Assembly: GCF_003002925.1 (NCBI RefSeq)
Contig: NZ_PVTK01000003.1
Location: 1-64,000 of the forward strand
Origin: Vreelandella songnenensis
Lineage (GTDB): Bacteria; Pseudomonadota; Gammaproteobacteria; Pseudomonadales; Halomonadaceae
DNA length: 64,000 nucleotides
Direction: 5' to 3'
Shown here: positions 46,444 to 54,858 of the stretch, piece after piece
How the letters are laid out: every line of letters starts with the position of its first letter
Position numbering within the stretch: the first letter of the stretch is position 1
The notes under the pieces: generated by a model
Told to the model about the DNA's origin: nothing
Database searches by the model: none
What the model saw: the letters and a program-made list of their open reading frames with translations, nothing else
Position numbers and translations under genes: made by a program

Positions 46444-47907
46444 ATGCTGACCTTCGAACACGATTACAAGACACTGCCCGCGCCGCTGTGGGCCGCCTGC
46501 CAGCCAACCCCGGTTGATACCCCTGCCTTGATTGCCTTCAACCGAGCGCTGGCCGGTACGCTGGGCGCGACGGATATACCCGATGACGCGACGCTGGCGC
46601 AGTGGTTCAGCGGCAATACGCTGCCCCCGGGTGCCGATCCGGTAGCGCTGGGTTACGCGGGCCACCAGTTTGGCAATTTCGTGCCGCAGCTGGGCGATGG
46701 CCGGGCGCTGCTGCTGGGCGAGGTAATGGATGCCCACGGTCAGCGCCGGGATATTCAGCTCAAGGGCAGCGGGCGCACGCCGTTTTCACGCGGCGGCGAT
46801 GGCCGTTCGCCGCTGGGGCCGGTGCTGCGTGAATACCTGGTCAGCGAGTTCATGGCCGCCATCGGCGTACCTACCACGCGGGCGCTGGCGGCGGTGGCCA
46901 GCGGCGAGCAGATCCGCCGCCAGCTGCCGGAACCTGGCGCGGTCTTTACTCGTGTGGCCAGCAGTCACGTGCGCGTGGGTACTTTTCAGTTCGCGGCGGC
47001 GGGCGGCAACGAAGAAACCCTCAAGGCCCTGGCAGACTATGTGATCCAGCGCCACTACCCGGAAGCGGCCCAGGCAGAAGATCCTTATCTGGCCCTGCTC
47101 GACGCCGTGGTGGCGCGTCAGGCGGCGCTGATTGCGCGCTGGATGAGCCTGGGCTTTATTCATGGCGTGATGAATACCGACAACACCAGCGTGGCCGGGG
47201 AAACCATCGACTACGGCCCCTGCGCGTTCATGGAGCAGTTCGACCCGCGCAAGGTGTTCAGCTCCATCGATCAAGGCGGGCGCTACGCGTTCGAGAACCA
47301 GCCGGCCACTGCCCAGTGGAACCTGGCCCGGTTTGCCGAAACCTTGCTGCCGCTGATGAATGCCGAAGGCGATGAGCTTATCGCCCAGGCAACCGACGCC
47401 ATCCGGCGCTTTAGCGACGTGTTCGCTATTGAGCAGTGCCGCCTGCACGCCGATAAGCTGGGCCTTGCAGCGCAAAGCGAACAGGCCCACGACCTGATGC
47501 AGGGGCTGGAAATCCAGATGCATCAGGGCGGGATGGACATGACCGCAACCTTCGATGCGCTGACCCAATACGCCGCCTCGCCAACCAACGAGCGCTATGC
47601 GGCACTGCTGGCGCTGACTGCTCACCCTGAAGAGCTGGCAACGTGGCTGAAGGCCTGGCACGTCGTGGCGGTGGCAGGCAGGGAGAACGAGCGGCTTGAC
47701 GCCATGCGCCGGGCAAACCCGATCATCATCCCGCGCAATCACCGCGTACAGGAAGCCATCACGGCCGCTTATGATGGCGACTTCGCGCCGTTCAATACCC
47801 TGCTTGAGGTCGTGACACACCCTTATGACGACTCGACCCAGGCGCGCCGTCTGGCGGCGCCGGCGACCAGCAGCGAGCAGGTGTTGAGGACGTTCTGCGG
47901 CACCTGA
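46444..47907 (+). CDS. selO: Protein adenylyltransferase SelO (YdiU)
   Basis: SelO is a pseudokinase that AMPylates proteins with ATP bound in reverse. The 487-residue product has QLKGSGRTPFSRGGDGRSPL, VLREYLVSEFMAAIGVPTTR, and the metal-binding loop GFIHGVMNTDNTSVAGETID followed by YGPCAFME. The family average is similar in length. This copy ends LRTFCGT; the usual C-terminal redox Cys (Sec in eukaryotes) may be the Cys in that tail. An AGGGAGA site precedes the ATG. Confidence 0.94.
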   Translation: MLTFEHDYKTLPAPLWAACQPTPVDTPALIAFNRALAGTLGATDIPDDATLAQWFSGNTLPPGADPVALGYAGHQFGNFVPQLGDGRALLLGEVMDAHGQRRDIQLKGSGRTPFSRGGDGRSPLGPVLREYLVSEFMAAIGVPTTRALAAVASGEQIRRQLPEPGAVFTRVASSHVRVGTFQFAAAGGNEETLKALADYVIQRHYPEAAQAEDPYLALLDAVVARQAALIARWMSLGFIHGVMNTDNTSVAGETIDYGPCAFMEQFDPRKVFSSIDQGGRYAFENQPATAQWNLARFAETLLPLMNAEGDELIAQATDAIRRFSDVFAIEQCRLHADKLGLAAQSEQAHDLMQGLEIQMHQGGMDMTATFDALTQYAASPTNERYAALLALTAHPEELATWLKAWHVVAVAGRENERLDAMRRANPIIIPRNHRVQEAITAAYDGDFAPFNTLLEVVTHPYDDSTQARRLAAPATSSEQVLRTFCGT

Positions 47908-47928
47908 ACGTAAAGTGTCTGTGATAAA

Positions 47929-47944
47929 CTGTGGTTTTTTACAG
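47929..47944 (+). promoter_or_regulatory. LexA (SOS) box upstream of dinB
   Basis: CTGTGGTTTTTTACAG is an exact match to the LexA pattern CTGT-N8-ACAG and lies 16 bases before the dinB GTG start, so it probably overlaps the promoter and places dinB under SOS control. Confidence 0.82.
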
Positions 47945-47959
47945 GTAGGCAGGTAGCCG

Positions 47960-49006
47960 GTGCGCAAAATCATCCACTGCGACTGTGACTGCTTTTATGC
48001 GGCGGTAGAGATGCGCGATAACCCCGCGCTCAAGGATATTCCCATCGCCATTGGCGGGAGTGTCGAGCAGCGCGGGGTAGTCGCGACCTGCAACTACCCG
48101 GCGCGCACGTTCGGCATTCACTCCGCCATGCCCATGGCCCAGGCGCTCAAGCGCTGCCCGCATCTGACGCTGATCCGCGGCGATATGCCTAAGTACAAGG
48201 CCGTGGCCCGTCAGGTATTTGCCATCTACCGCGAGGTGACCGAGCTCATCGAGCCGCTGTCGCTGGATGAAGCGTTTCTGGATGTTTCCGATGTCTCGCT
48301 GCTTCAGGGCAGCGCCACGCGGATGGCCCAGATGATTCGCGAGCGCGTCAGCCGCGAAGTGGGCATTACCGTGTCTGCCGGGGTCGCGCCCAACAAGTTT
48401 CTTGCCAAGATCGCCAGCGACTGGAACAAGCCCGACGGCCTGTGCGTGATTACCCCGGATGAGGTCGAGCACTTTGTACAGGCGCTGCCGGTGAAGAAGA
48501 TTCACGGCGTGGGGCCGCGCACTGCCGAAAAGATGGCGGGGCTGGATATTCATACCTGCGCCGATCTACGCACCCGTTCATTGACCGAGCTGGTGGAGCA
48601 CTTTGGCCGATTTGGTAAACGCCTGCACGAGCTGAGCTTCGGCCACGACGACCGCCCGGTGAAAACCCATCGCGAGCGTAAATCGGTAAGCACCGAGCAG
48701 ACCTACGCCAAGGACTTGCCCTCTTTAGAGGCGTGCCGCAAGGAGCTGCCCATACTTCTCGAGGACCTGGAGCGCCGCTACGCACGCCTCGACCCGCCCC
48801 CGGCAGTCAGGGGGCTGATGGTCAAGGTGAAGTTCAACGATTTCACCCAGACCACCGTGGAGCACGCCGACCCGGCCCCCAACCTCGATCAGTTCGAAAC
48901 CCTGCTGAACGTGGGCTGGGCACGCGGCGAGCGTCCGGTGCGTCTGCTGGGGGTGGGGTATCGCCTGGCAGAAGCCGCCCCGGTCGAACAGCTGTCGCTG
49001 TTTTAG
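47960..49006 (+). CDS. dinB: DNA polymerase IV
   Basis: DinB is a Y-family translesion polymerase. The 348-residue product has the catalytic palm motifs HCDCDCFYAAVEMRDNP and PLSLDEAFLDVS with the acidic metal ligands, the fingers motif VATCNYPARTFGIHSAMP, and the little finger domain. It ends in QLSLF, the canonical sliding clamp-binding peptide. The start is a GTG at 47960; the LexA box just upstream supports it. selO ends 52 bases upstream but is probably transcribed separately. Confidence 0.96.
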   Translation: MRKIIHCDCDCFYAAVEMRDNPALKDIPIAIGGSVEQRGVVATCNYPARTFGIHSAMPMAQALKRCPHLTLIRGDMPKYKAVARQVFAIYREVTELIEPLSLDEAFLDVSDVSLLQGSATRMAQMIRERVSREVGITVSAGVAPNKFLAKIASDWNKPDGLCVITPDEVEHFVQALPVKKIHGVGPRTAEKMAGLDIHTCADLRTRSLTELVEHFGRFGKRLHELSFGHDDRPVKTHRERKSVSTEQTYAKDLPSLEACRKELPILLEDLERRYARLDPPPAVRGLMVKVKFNDFTQTTVEHADPAPNLDQFETLLNVGWARGERPVRLLGVGYRLAEAAPVEQLSLF

Positions 49007-49145
49007 AGGGTTTCGTTAGCCTGTTAATACCGATGTCGATTGACGCACTCCCAGGGGAGCGTTAAAACAGACGTATGATAGATCGGTTACCGCTGGCTCG
49101 GCACCTGCAACGGCGGGTTAACGCCAGGCTAAAAAAGCCAAGGTT

Positions 49146-49197
49146 CAAGAGCTGCGCCCATGACAAGAGCTGCGCCATGACAAGAGCTGCGCTATGA
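49146..49197 (+). repeat. Tandem 17/18-bp repeat forming coupled micro-ORFs
   Basis: Three copies of CAAGAGCTGCGC-(C)YATGA lie head to tail (49146-49163, 49164-49180, 49181-49197). Each copy holds an AAGAG ribosome-site-like sequence and an ATG about 8 bases later. The ATGs at 49160 and 49177 each open a 6-codon peptide (MTRAAP, MTRAAL) whose TGA overlaps the next ATG. The third ATG, 49194, is the start of the hydrolase gene. Confidence 0.85.
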
Positions 49198-50045
49198 CAT
49201 CAGCAACGACACCCACAATGACAACAACCCCTGCACGCCCTCGGCTGGTATTTGCTCACGCCAACGGATTCCCCGGCCTGAGCTACAGGAGCCTGCTGGC
49301 GCCGCTGGCCGATACCTTTGAGGTGACTCCCCTGGATCGCCTGGGCCACCACCCGGACTACCCGGTCAACCACAACTGGGCCAACTTGGTCGATGAGCTT
49401 CTGAGCTATCTGCCGGACACCGGAGCGCCGCTGCTGGGCGTTGGCCACTCGCTGGGCGGCACGTTGATGGCCATGGCCGCCGACAAGCAGCCCGACCGCT
49501 TCTGCGGGGTAATCATGCTCGACCCGCCGCTGATGCTTGGGCCAGATGCCTGGGCCATGAAGGCTGCCAAGCGGTTTGGGTTTATCGACCGCATCACCCC
49601 GGCAGGCAAGACCCAGGGGCGGCGCAGCGTATGGCCAAGCCGCGAGGTCATGGCCAGCTATCTAAGCCGCCGCGGGCTGTTCCGCCGCTTTACCCCGGAC
49701 GCGCTGAACGACTACATTGAAGCAGGCACCCGGCTTTTAGAGGATGGCAGCGCCGAGCTGACCTTTGATCCGCGTATCGAGGTGGAGATTTTCCGCCACC
49801 TGCCGGACCACCTCTCGCGCCTGCCCAGCCGGGTAGGCGTGCCGCTCGAGCTGGTGGCGGGGCAGGAGTCGCACCTGCTGACCGCCTCGCGCATCAAGCG
49901 GCTACGGCGTAACGGCCTGAAGGTTGCACAGGTGCCCGGTACGCACATGTTCCCCATGGAGCATCCGGATGAAACCCGCGCCGCCATCCTGGCCGCCTGG
50001 CAGCGCTTGTCGCGCACATCCGCCAGTCCATCACACACCGCATAA
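49194..50045 (+). CDS. Alpha/beta hydrolase
   Basis: The 283-residue product is an alpha/beta hydrolase with the early HANGFPGLSYRSLLAPL region (oxyanion hole HxNGFPG), the nucleophile elbow GVGHSLGGTLMAM with its Ser, and a late PGTHMFPMEHPDE segment holding the catalytic His. The substrate is unknown. The ATG at 49194 comes at the end of the tandem micro-ORF repeat; an in-frame ATG at 49218 would remove eight Thr/Ser-rich residues and has no ribosome site. A thiamine-binding type small gene follows 9 bases downstream. Confidence 0.88.
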   Translation: MTSATTPTMTTTPARPRLVFAHANGFPGLSYRSLLAPLADTFEVTPLDRLGHHPDYPVNHNWANLVDELLSYLPDTGAPLLGVGHSLGGTLMAMAADKQPDRFCGVIMLDPPLMLGPDAWAMKAAKRFGFIDRITPAGKTQGRRSVWPSREVMASYLSRRGLFRRFTPDALNDYIEAGTRLLEDGSAELTFDPRIEVEIFRHLPDHLSRLPSRVGVPLELVAGQESHLLTASRIKRLRRNGLKVAQVPGTHMFPMEHPDETRAAILAAWQRLSRTSASPSHTA

Positions 50046-50054
50046 GGAGGCGTC

Positions 50055-50303
50055 ATGTATCTTTCCGTACAGCTTAGCTACTACCCGCTCGCCGATGATT
50101 TCAAACCGGTAGTAAAAGAGGTGGTCAAACGCCTGGAAGCCTCGGGCCTCGAGGTCTATCCCAACCGCATGAGCACCCAGGTATTCGGCGAGTTCGGTGC
50201 GGTCATGGGGGCGCTTGGCGAGGTCATGAAATGGTCCTTCGAAACCCATGGCAAGGCGGCGTTCGTGGCCAATTTCCTCGAAGGCGACCGCCGTCCGCGT
50301 TAG
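50055..50303 (+). CDS. YkoF-like thiamine/hydroxymethylpyrimidine-binding protein
   Basis: The 82-residue product (MYLSVQLSYYPLADDF at the start) matches the single-domain YkoF/MTH1187-type fold: an alternating beta-alpha pattern with VYPNRMSTQVFGEF in the middle. Relatives bind thiamine or its pyrimidine part. An AAGGAGG site precedes the ATG, 9 bases after the hydrolase stop, so the two form a small operon. The link between the two functions is unclear. Confidence 0.78.
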   Translation: MYLSVQLSYYPLADDFKPVVKEVVKRLEASGLEVYPNRMSTQVFGEFGAVMGALGEVMKWSFETHGKAAFVANFLEGDRRPR

Positions 50304-50331
50304 CCGAGCCCGTGAGATGATGGTTGGATCT

Positions 50332-50361
50332 AAAGCGCCGCTTTAATAGCGGCGCTTTTTT
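50332..50361 (+). terminator. Rho-independent terminator after the hydrolase-ykoF operon
   Basis: AAAGCGCCGCT (50332-50342) pairs with AGCGGCGCTTT (50348-50358) around TTAAT, followed by T-rich sequence. It ends the operon 28 bases after the stop codon. Confidence 0.9.
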
Positions 50362-50454
50362 ATGCCACACGGTTATGGGGATGTGGGACAGCTTGCGTTG
50401 CTGTTCGCCATGCCGACGATTGACGATTTTGTCGCTTTCACTACAGGGTTTAAT

Positions 50455-50480
50455 TAACGTAAAAAGTAAATAATACGTTA
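50455..50480. promoter_or_regulatory. Possible operator upstream of the dctPQM operon
   Basis: TAACGTA (50455-50461) and TACGTTA (50474-50480) are exact inverted repeats spaced by 12 bases in an AT-rich part of the 298-base gap before dctP. This layout suits a dimeric regulator, but none is encoded beside the operon. Confidence 0.35.
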
Positions 50481-50601
50481 GTTTCTGGTCATGTGGATGT
50501 CGCGTTCAGAAGCGTTCGCGTCGTTTGTAAAAACTAATGCCTTGCCGATAAAGGTACATTGAAAACGACATTCAATAACAATCGGCAGGGAACCTGACTT
50601 C

Positions 50602-51618
50602 ATGACAATGCTAAGAAATCAAAACCATCGGTTCAATGCCGGTAAGAGTCTTCTTGCTGCGCTGGGGCTTGTGATCATTGGTGGTCAAGTGCACGCCCAG
50701 TCCTTCAGCCTGGATTTTTCAAACGAATACAACGCAAGCTCGATCCACGCCCAGGGTGACGCCTACTTTATCGACAAGGTAGAAGAGCTGACAGATGGCG
50801 ATATCAGCATCACGCTGCATACCGGCGGTGCGCTTGGTTTCAATTCCGGTGATCACTTTTACGCTGTGGCAGACGGCGCCGTGGATATCGCGGATACGCT
50901 TTCGGGTACCATGAGCGGCGTAGATTCGATCTTTTTACTCTCCTCCTTGCCGTTTCTGGTCAACGATATCGAGGATGCCCGCAAGCTTTATGATATTGCC
51001 AAACCCTACTACGAAACCGTATTCGAAGATAATGACCAGGTGCTGCTTTATGCTTCACCCTGGCCACCCAGCGGTATCTGGTCGAAAGACGCTGTCGACA
51101 ACGCCGGTGATCTGAAGAACCTCAAGATTCGTACCTTTGACCGCAGCGGCACTGAAACCTTTAGAAACGTCGGCGCCTCGCCGGTAAGCCTCTCCTGGGG
51201 CGATGTGGTGCCGCAATTGGCTACCGGCGGTATCAGCGCCGTGCTGACTTCCGCCGAGGCCGGCGCCAACGCCAGTTTCTGGGAGCATCAAAACCACTTC
51301 TCTGCGGTTCAGTACGCCATCCCTCTCAACATGGTGCACATGAACAGAGCTGTTTTCGATTCGTTCAGCGAGGAGCAACAGCAGGCGGTACTGGAAGCCG
51401 CTCGTCTGACCGATCAGCATAACTGGGCAGCCGTTGAAACGCGTACCGAAGAGAACTACCAGGTATTGGCAGAGAACAACGTCGAAGTGAGTGACCCGGT
51501 AGCGCCAGACCTGACCGACGCGCTCTCCAAAGCCTCTAGCAGCGTGATCGAGAACTGGCTGGAGAGCACCGGCGATACCGGCGAGACGATCATGGATGAA
51601 TTTCGGGGTCAGCAATGA
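50602..51618 (+). CDS. dctP: TRAP transporter substrate-binding protein, DctP family
   Basis: DctP proteins are periplasmic receptors that pass organic acids to a TRAP permease. The 338-residue product has a signal peptide (LLAALGLVIIGGQVHAQ) and the family pattern, including IDKVEELTDGDISITLHTGG, LKIRTFDRSGTETFRNVGAS with the Arg that usually binds the ligand carboxylate, and AVLTSAEAGANASFWEH. The ligand is not predictable. The stop overlaps the start of dctQ by 4 bases. Confidence 0.93.
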   Translation: MTMLRNQNHRFNAGKSLLAALGLVIIGGQVHAQSFSLDFSNEYNASSIHAQGDAYFIDKVEELTDGDISITLHTGGALGFNSGDHFYAVADGAVDIADTLSGTMSGVDSIFLLSSLPFLVNDIEDARKLYDIAKPYYETVFEDNDQVLLYASPWPPSGIWSKDAVDNAGDLKNLKIRTFDRSGTETFRNVGASPVSLSWGDVVPQLATGGISAVLTSAEAGANASFWEHQNHFSAVQYAIPLNMVHMNRAVFDSFSEEQQQAVLEAARLTDQHNWAAVETRTEENYQVLAENNVEVSDPVAPDLTDALSKASSSVIENWLESTGDTGETIMDEFRGQQ

Positions 51619-52127
51619 GGTTTTTCGAGCCCTTGGAAAAAGCATCCATATTGCTCAACCGGGTGGGCGCCTTGATTGCTGTGGCGCTCATCATCTACAT
51701 GTTTGGCCATATCATCCTCGAAATCGTGATGCGGTTGTTTGGCCGCTCGACCTTCATTCTGGATGAATACATTGGCTACGCCGTGGCCACCATGGCCTTT
51801 ATGGGGCTTCCTTACGTGCTCGAAAAGGGCGGTTTGATTCGGGTGTCACTGCTCATGGAGCGCATTCCTGAGCCCAGGCGGTGGCCGCTGGAGCTTTTCA
51901 GCAGCCTGGTCACGGCGGGCTGCTTCTTGTGGCTCTCCACGTTCTGGCTGCAAAACGTTCAACGCAGCTACCAACGCGGCGTGGTGAGCGAAACCCTGGC
52001 CGAAACGCCTATCTGGCTTCCCGAAGGCGCCATCCTCATCGGTATGTGGCTGATCTCCTTCACGCTGGTGGTAAGGTCTTTGAAGATAATCTTGCTGCGC
52101 TCGCGGTATTCATCCCACACGGCCTAG
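51615..52127 (+). CDS. dctQ: TRAP transporter small permease, DctQ family
   Basis: DctQ is the four-helix membrane subunit of TRAP transporters. The 170-residue product has four hydrophobic segments, starting with IAVALIIYMFGHIILEIVM, and the conserved LEKGGLIRVSLLMERIP in the second loop. It overlaps dctP by 4 bases and is followed by dctM after 23 bases, the standard PQM order. Confidence 0.92.
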   Translation: MRFFEPLEKASILLNRVGALIAVALIIYMFGHIILEIVMRLFGRSTFILDEYIGYAVATMAFMGLPYVLEKGGLIRVSLLMERIPEPRRWPLELFSSLVTAGCFLWLSTFWLQNVQRSYQRGVVSETLAETPIWLPEGAILIGMWLISFTLVVRSLKIILLRSRYSSHTA

Positions 52128-52150
52128 GGCCTGGCTAACAGGAATAGATT

Positions 52151-53455
52151 ATGGATATTTTCTGGACGGCCGTTGGCGTGGCGCTGCTGCTGGTGTTCTT
52201 CCTGTCCATGGGAACCTGGATATTTGCCTCGATGTTGGCAATCTCCATCGGCTCACTTTGGGTTTTTGGAGACTTCAGCGCTGATCGTATCGGTTTGATC
52301 TTCTCGCGTATCTTGTATCGCGCCAGTAATAGCTGGGAGCTTTCGGCAATCCCGCTGTTCATCTTGATGGGCGAGCTGATCTTCCGCTCCAATCTTTCGG
52401 AGCGGTTGTTCAAGGGCCTGGTACCTATCACCAGCCGCCTGCCTGGCGGCATTCTGCACACCAATGTGCTGGGCTGCACGCTGTTTGCCGCGGTGAGTGG
52501 CTCGAGTGCGGCCACCACCGCCACCATCGGCAAGATAACCACACAAGAGCTCAAGCAGCGCGGTTACGATCGGCACCTGTCGATTGGGTCGCTTGCCGGC
52601 GCTGGTAGTCTGGGCCTGCTGATTCCGCCGTCTATCGTCATGATCGTATACGGGGTTCAGGCGGAGGTCTCGATCAGTCAGCTGTTCATGGCAGGCGTGG
52701 TACCGGGGCTTGTGATTGCCTTGCTGTACAGCGGCTATATCAGTCTACGCGCCACGCTTTCACCAGCGCTTGCGCCCAAACAGATAGCGCACGGCCAATC
52801 CATCGGCCAGTCGATTCTGCTGCTGTTGCCGATCCTCATACTTATCGCCATCGTGATCGGTTCGATCTACACCGGTATCGCTACACCGTCCGAGGCGGCG
52901 GCGGTGGGCGTGGCGGCCACTCTGGTGCTGCTGGGCATCGAGCGGCAGATCAACCTGGCGATGCTGATCGAGGCGTTTCGGGGAACGCTGATCACCTCGA
53001 TCATGGTGTGTAGTCTTTTGATCACGGCAAGCCTGCTGTCGACGGCGATGGGGTATCTGCACCTGCCGCGTGAACTTGCCAGCTGGATTGCCACACAGAA
53101 CTTCAGCCCGACCATGCTGTTGCTGGCGCTGGCGGTGTTCTACATCGTGCTGGGGCTCTTTCTGGACGGCATATCGATCACCGTCATGAGTCTGCCTATC
53201 ACGCTGCCGATCGTGCTGTTGGCAGGCTTTGATCCGATCTGGTTCGGCATTTTCCTGATCATAATGATCGAGCTTGGCCAGATCACCCCGCCGGTGGGCT
53301 TCAATCTCTTCGTGCTGCAGAGCCTGACCGGGGAGAGCATTGGTCGCGTGGCTTGGGCGGCGCTACCGTTCTTTTTGCTCATGTGCCTGGCAGCCATCAT
53401 CATCAGCGTCTGGCCTGGCCTCGTACTTTGGTTGCCGCATTTCATGAACGGCTGA
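52151..53455 (+). CDS. dctM: TRAP transporter large permease, DctM family
   Basis: DctM is the large permease that carries out ion-coupled transport. The 434-residue product has about twelve transmembrane segments and the family motifs AAVSGSSAATTATIGKITTQ, IPPSIVMIVYGVQAEVSISQ, TPSEAAAVGVAATLVLLG and PPVGFNLFVLQSLTGES. It is the last gene of the operon and ends just before a strong hairpin. Confidence 0.94.
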   Translation: MDIFWTAVGVALLLVFFLSMGTWIFASMLAISIGSLWVFGDFSADRIGLIFSRILYRASNSWELSAIPLFILMGELIFRSNLSERLFKGLVPITSRLPGGILHTNVLGCTLFAAVSGSSAATTATIGKITTQELKQRGYDRHLSIGSLAGAGSLGLLIPPSIVMIVYGVQAEVSISQLFMAGVVPGLVIALLYSGYISLRATLSPALAPKQIAHGQSIGQSILLLLPILILIAIVIGSIYTGIATPSEAAAVGVAATLVLLGIERQINLAMLIEAFRGTLITSIMVCSLLITASLLSTAMGYLHLPRELASWIATQNFSPTMLLLALAVFYIVLGLFLDGISITVMSLPITLPIVLLAGFDPIWFGIFLIIMIELGQITPPVGFNLFVLQSLTGESIGRVAWAALPFFLLMCLAAIIISVWPGLVLWLPHFMNG

Positions 53456-53481
53456 GCTGGCAGGCAGGTGCCAGTCAGGTA

Positions 53482-53513
53482 CAACAACGCCGCCCATTGG
53501 GCGGCGTTGTTGT
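53482..53513. terminator. Terminator between dctM and the aminotransferase gene
   Basis: CAACAACGCCGCCC pairs with GGGCGGCGTTGTTG around a very short loop. It lies between the convergent dctM and aminotransferase genes and has T-rich ends on the plus strand; it probably acts on both. Confidence 0.85.
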
Positions 53514-53526
53514 GTTCAAGGCGATG

Positions 53527-54801
53527 TTACACCAACGATTCCAGACAGGATTCGATGATATCGAGCCCTTCGTTGAGCACGCTGTCGTCGATGGTGATGG
53601 GCATCAGAAACCGGATGGTGTTGCCGTACATGCCGCAGGAGAGCAGGATCAAACCCTCTTCGCGGGCCTTCTTGCACAGCGCCCCGGCAAGCTCGGCGTT
53701 GGGCGTCTTGGCATGTTTATCCGATACCAGTTCGAAGGCGGCCATGGCGCCCAGGTGGCGAACGTTGTCCACGCACTCGTAGCGCGCCTGCCACTGGTTG
53801 AAGCGCTTGGCGAGCTTCTCGCCCAGCGCCAGGCTCTTTTCCAGAATGTTCTCTTCTTCGAACACTTCCATGACGGCAAGGGCGGCGGCGCAGGCAGTGG
53901 GGCTGCCGGTGTAGGTGCCGCCCAGCGAGTTGGGGCCGGAGGCGTCCATCACCTTGTCGGTACCCACCACGGCGGAGATCGGCATGCCGTCGGCCATGCT
54001 CTTGGCCATGGTCATGATGTCGGGCTCGACGCCGCTGTGCTCGATGGCGAACATCTTGCCGGTGCGCCCGAAGCCCGACTGCACTTCGTCGATGATCATT
54101 AAAATGCCGAGCTCATCGCAGATGGCGCGGATCCTTTCCAGAAAGGAGGTCGGCGCGGGGTAGAAGCCGCCTTCGCCAAGTACGGGTTCGAGAATGATGG
54201 CGGCGGTATTGGTGGGGCCGGCGTCGGTTTTCAGCGCCATCATCAGCCCGCGAATGGCTTCGTCTTCGCTTACCCCGTGGTAATCTACCGGGTAGGGGGC
54301 GCGGAATACGGTGCCGGGCATGGGGCCGAAATCGGTCTGGTAGGGGGCTACCTTGCCGTTCATCGCCATGGTGAAGAAGGTACGGCCATGATAGCCGCCA
54401 TCAAAACAGATGACGTTGGGGCGGCCGGTGGCGGCGCGGGCGATCTTGACCGCGTTTTCCAGCGCCTCGGCACCGGAGTTGGCCAGCATTACCTTGGCAT
54501 GCCCACGTACCGGCACCAGATGGCTGAGCTTTTCAGCTACCCGCACGTAGCCTTCGTAGGGCATCACCGTCTGGCAGGTGTGCATCACCTTGTCGAGCTG
54601 CGCCTTGACGGCGGCGACCACCTTGGGATGACGATGGCCAATGTTGAGAACGCCGATGCCGCCGGCGAAATCGATGAAGCGGTTGCCGTCGGCGTCCCAC
54701 ACTTCAGCGTTTTCGGCATGGTCGGCAAAGGCGGTGGCGGGGCTTGCCGCGCCGTTGGCAACGTATTTGCGCTTTAGTTCGTTCAGCTCAGCATTGCTCA
54801 T
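53527..54801 (-). CDS. gabT: 4-aminobutyrate (or 5-aminovalerate) aminotransferase
   Basis: GabT moves the amino group of GABA to 2-oxoglutarate, giving succinate semialdehyde; close relatives (DavT) use 5-aminovalerate and give glutarate semialdehyde. The 424-residue product is a class III aminotransferase with DFAGGIGVLNIGHRHPKVV, the PLP residues NSGAEALENAVKIAR and DEVQSGFGRTG, and the Schiff-base Lys in MAKSMADGMPISAVVG. The choice between GABA and 5-aminovalerate is open; the glutaryl-CoA genes 2 kb away favour the second. No gabD/davD is present in the window. Confidence 0.9.
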   Translation of the reverse strand: MSNAELNELKRKYVANGAASPATAFADHAENAEVWDADGNRFIDFAGGIGVLNIGHRHPKVVAAVKAQLDKVMHTCQTVMPYEGYVRVAEKLSHLVPVRGHAKVMLANSGAEALENAVKIARAATGRPNVICFDGGYHGRTFFTMAMNGKVAPYQTDFGPMPGTVFRAPYPVDYHGVSEDEAIRGLMMALKTDAGPTNTAAIILEPVLGEGGFYPAPTSFLERIRAICDELGILMIIDEVQSGFGRTGKMFAIEHSGVEPDIMTMAKSMADGMPISAVVGTDKVMDASGPNSLGGTYTGSPTACAAALAVMEVFEEENILEKSLALGEKLAKRFNQWQARYECVDNVRHLGAMAAFELVSDKHAKTPNAELAGALCKKAREEGLILLSCGMYGNTIRFLMPITIDDSVLNEGLDIIESCLESLV

Positions 54802-54858
54802 GACTCAACTCCTCTTGGTTAAGAGTAGTGATAACTTCGTGGCCGCCTGTGCACCGCA

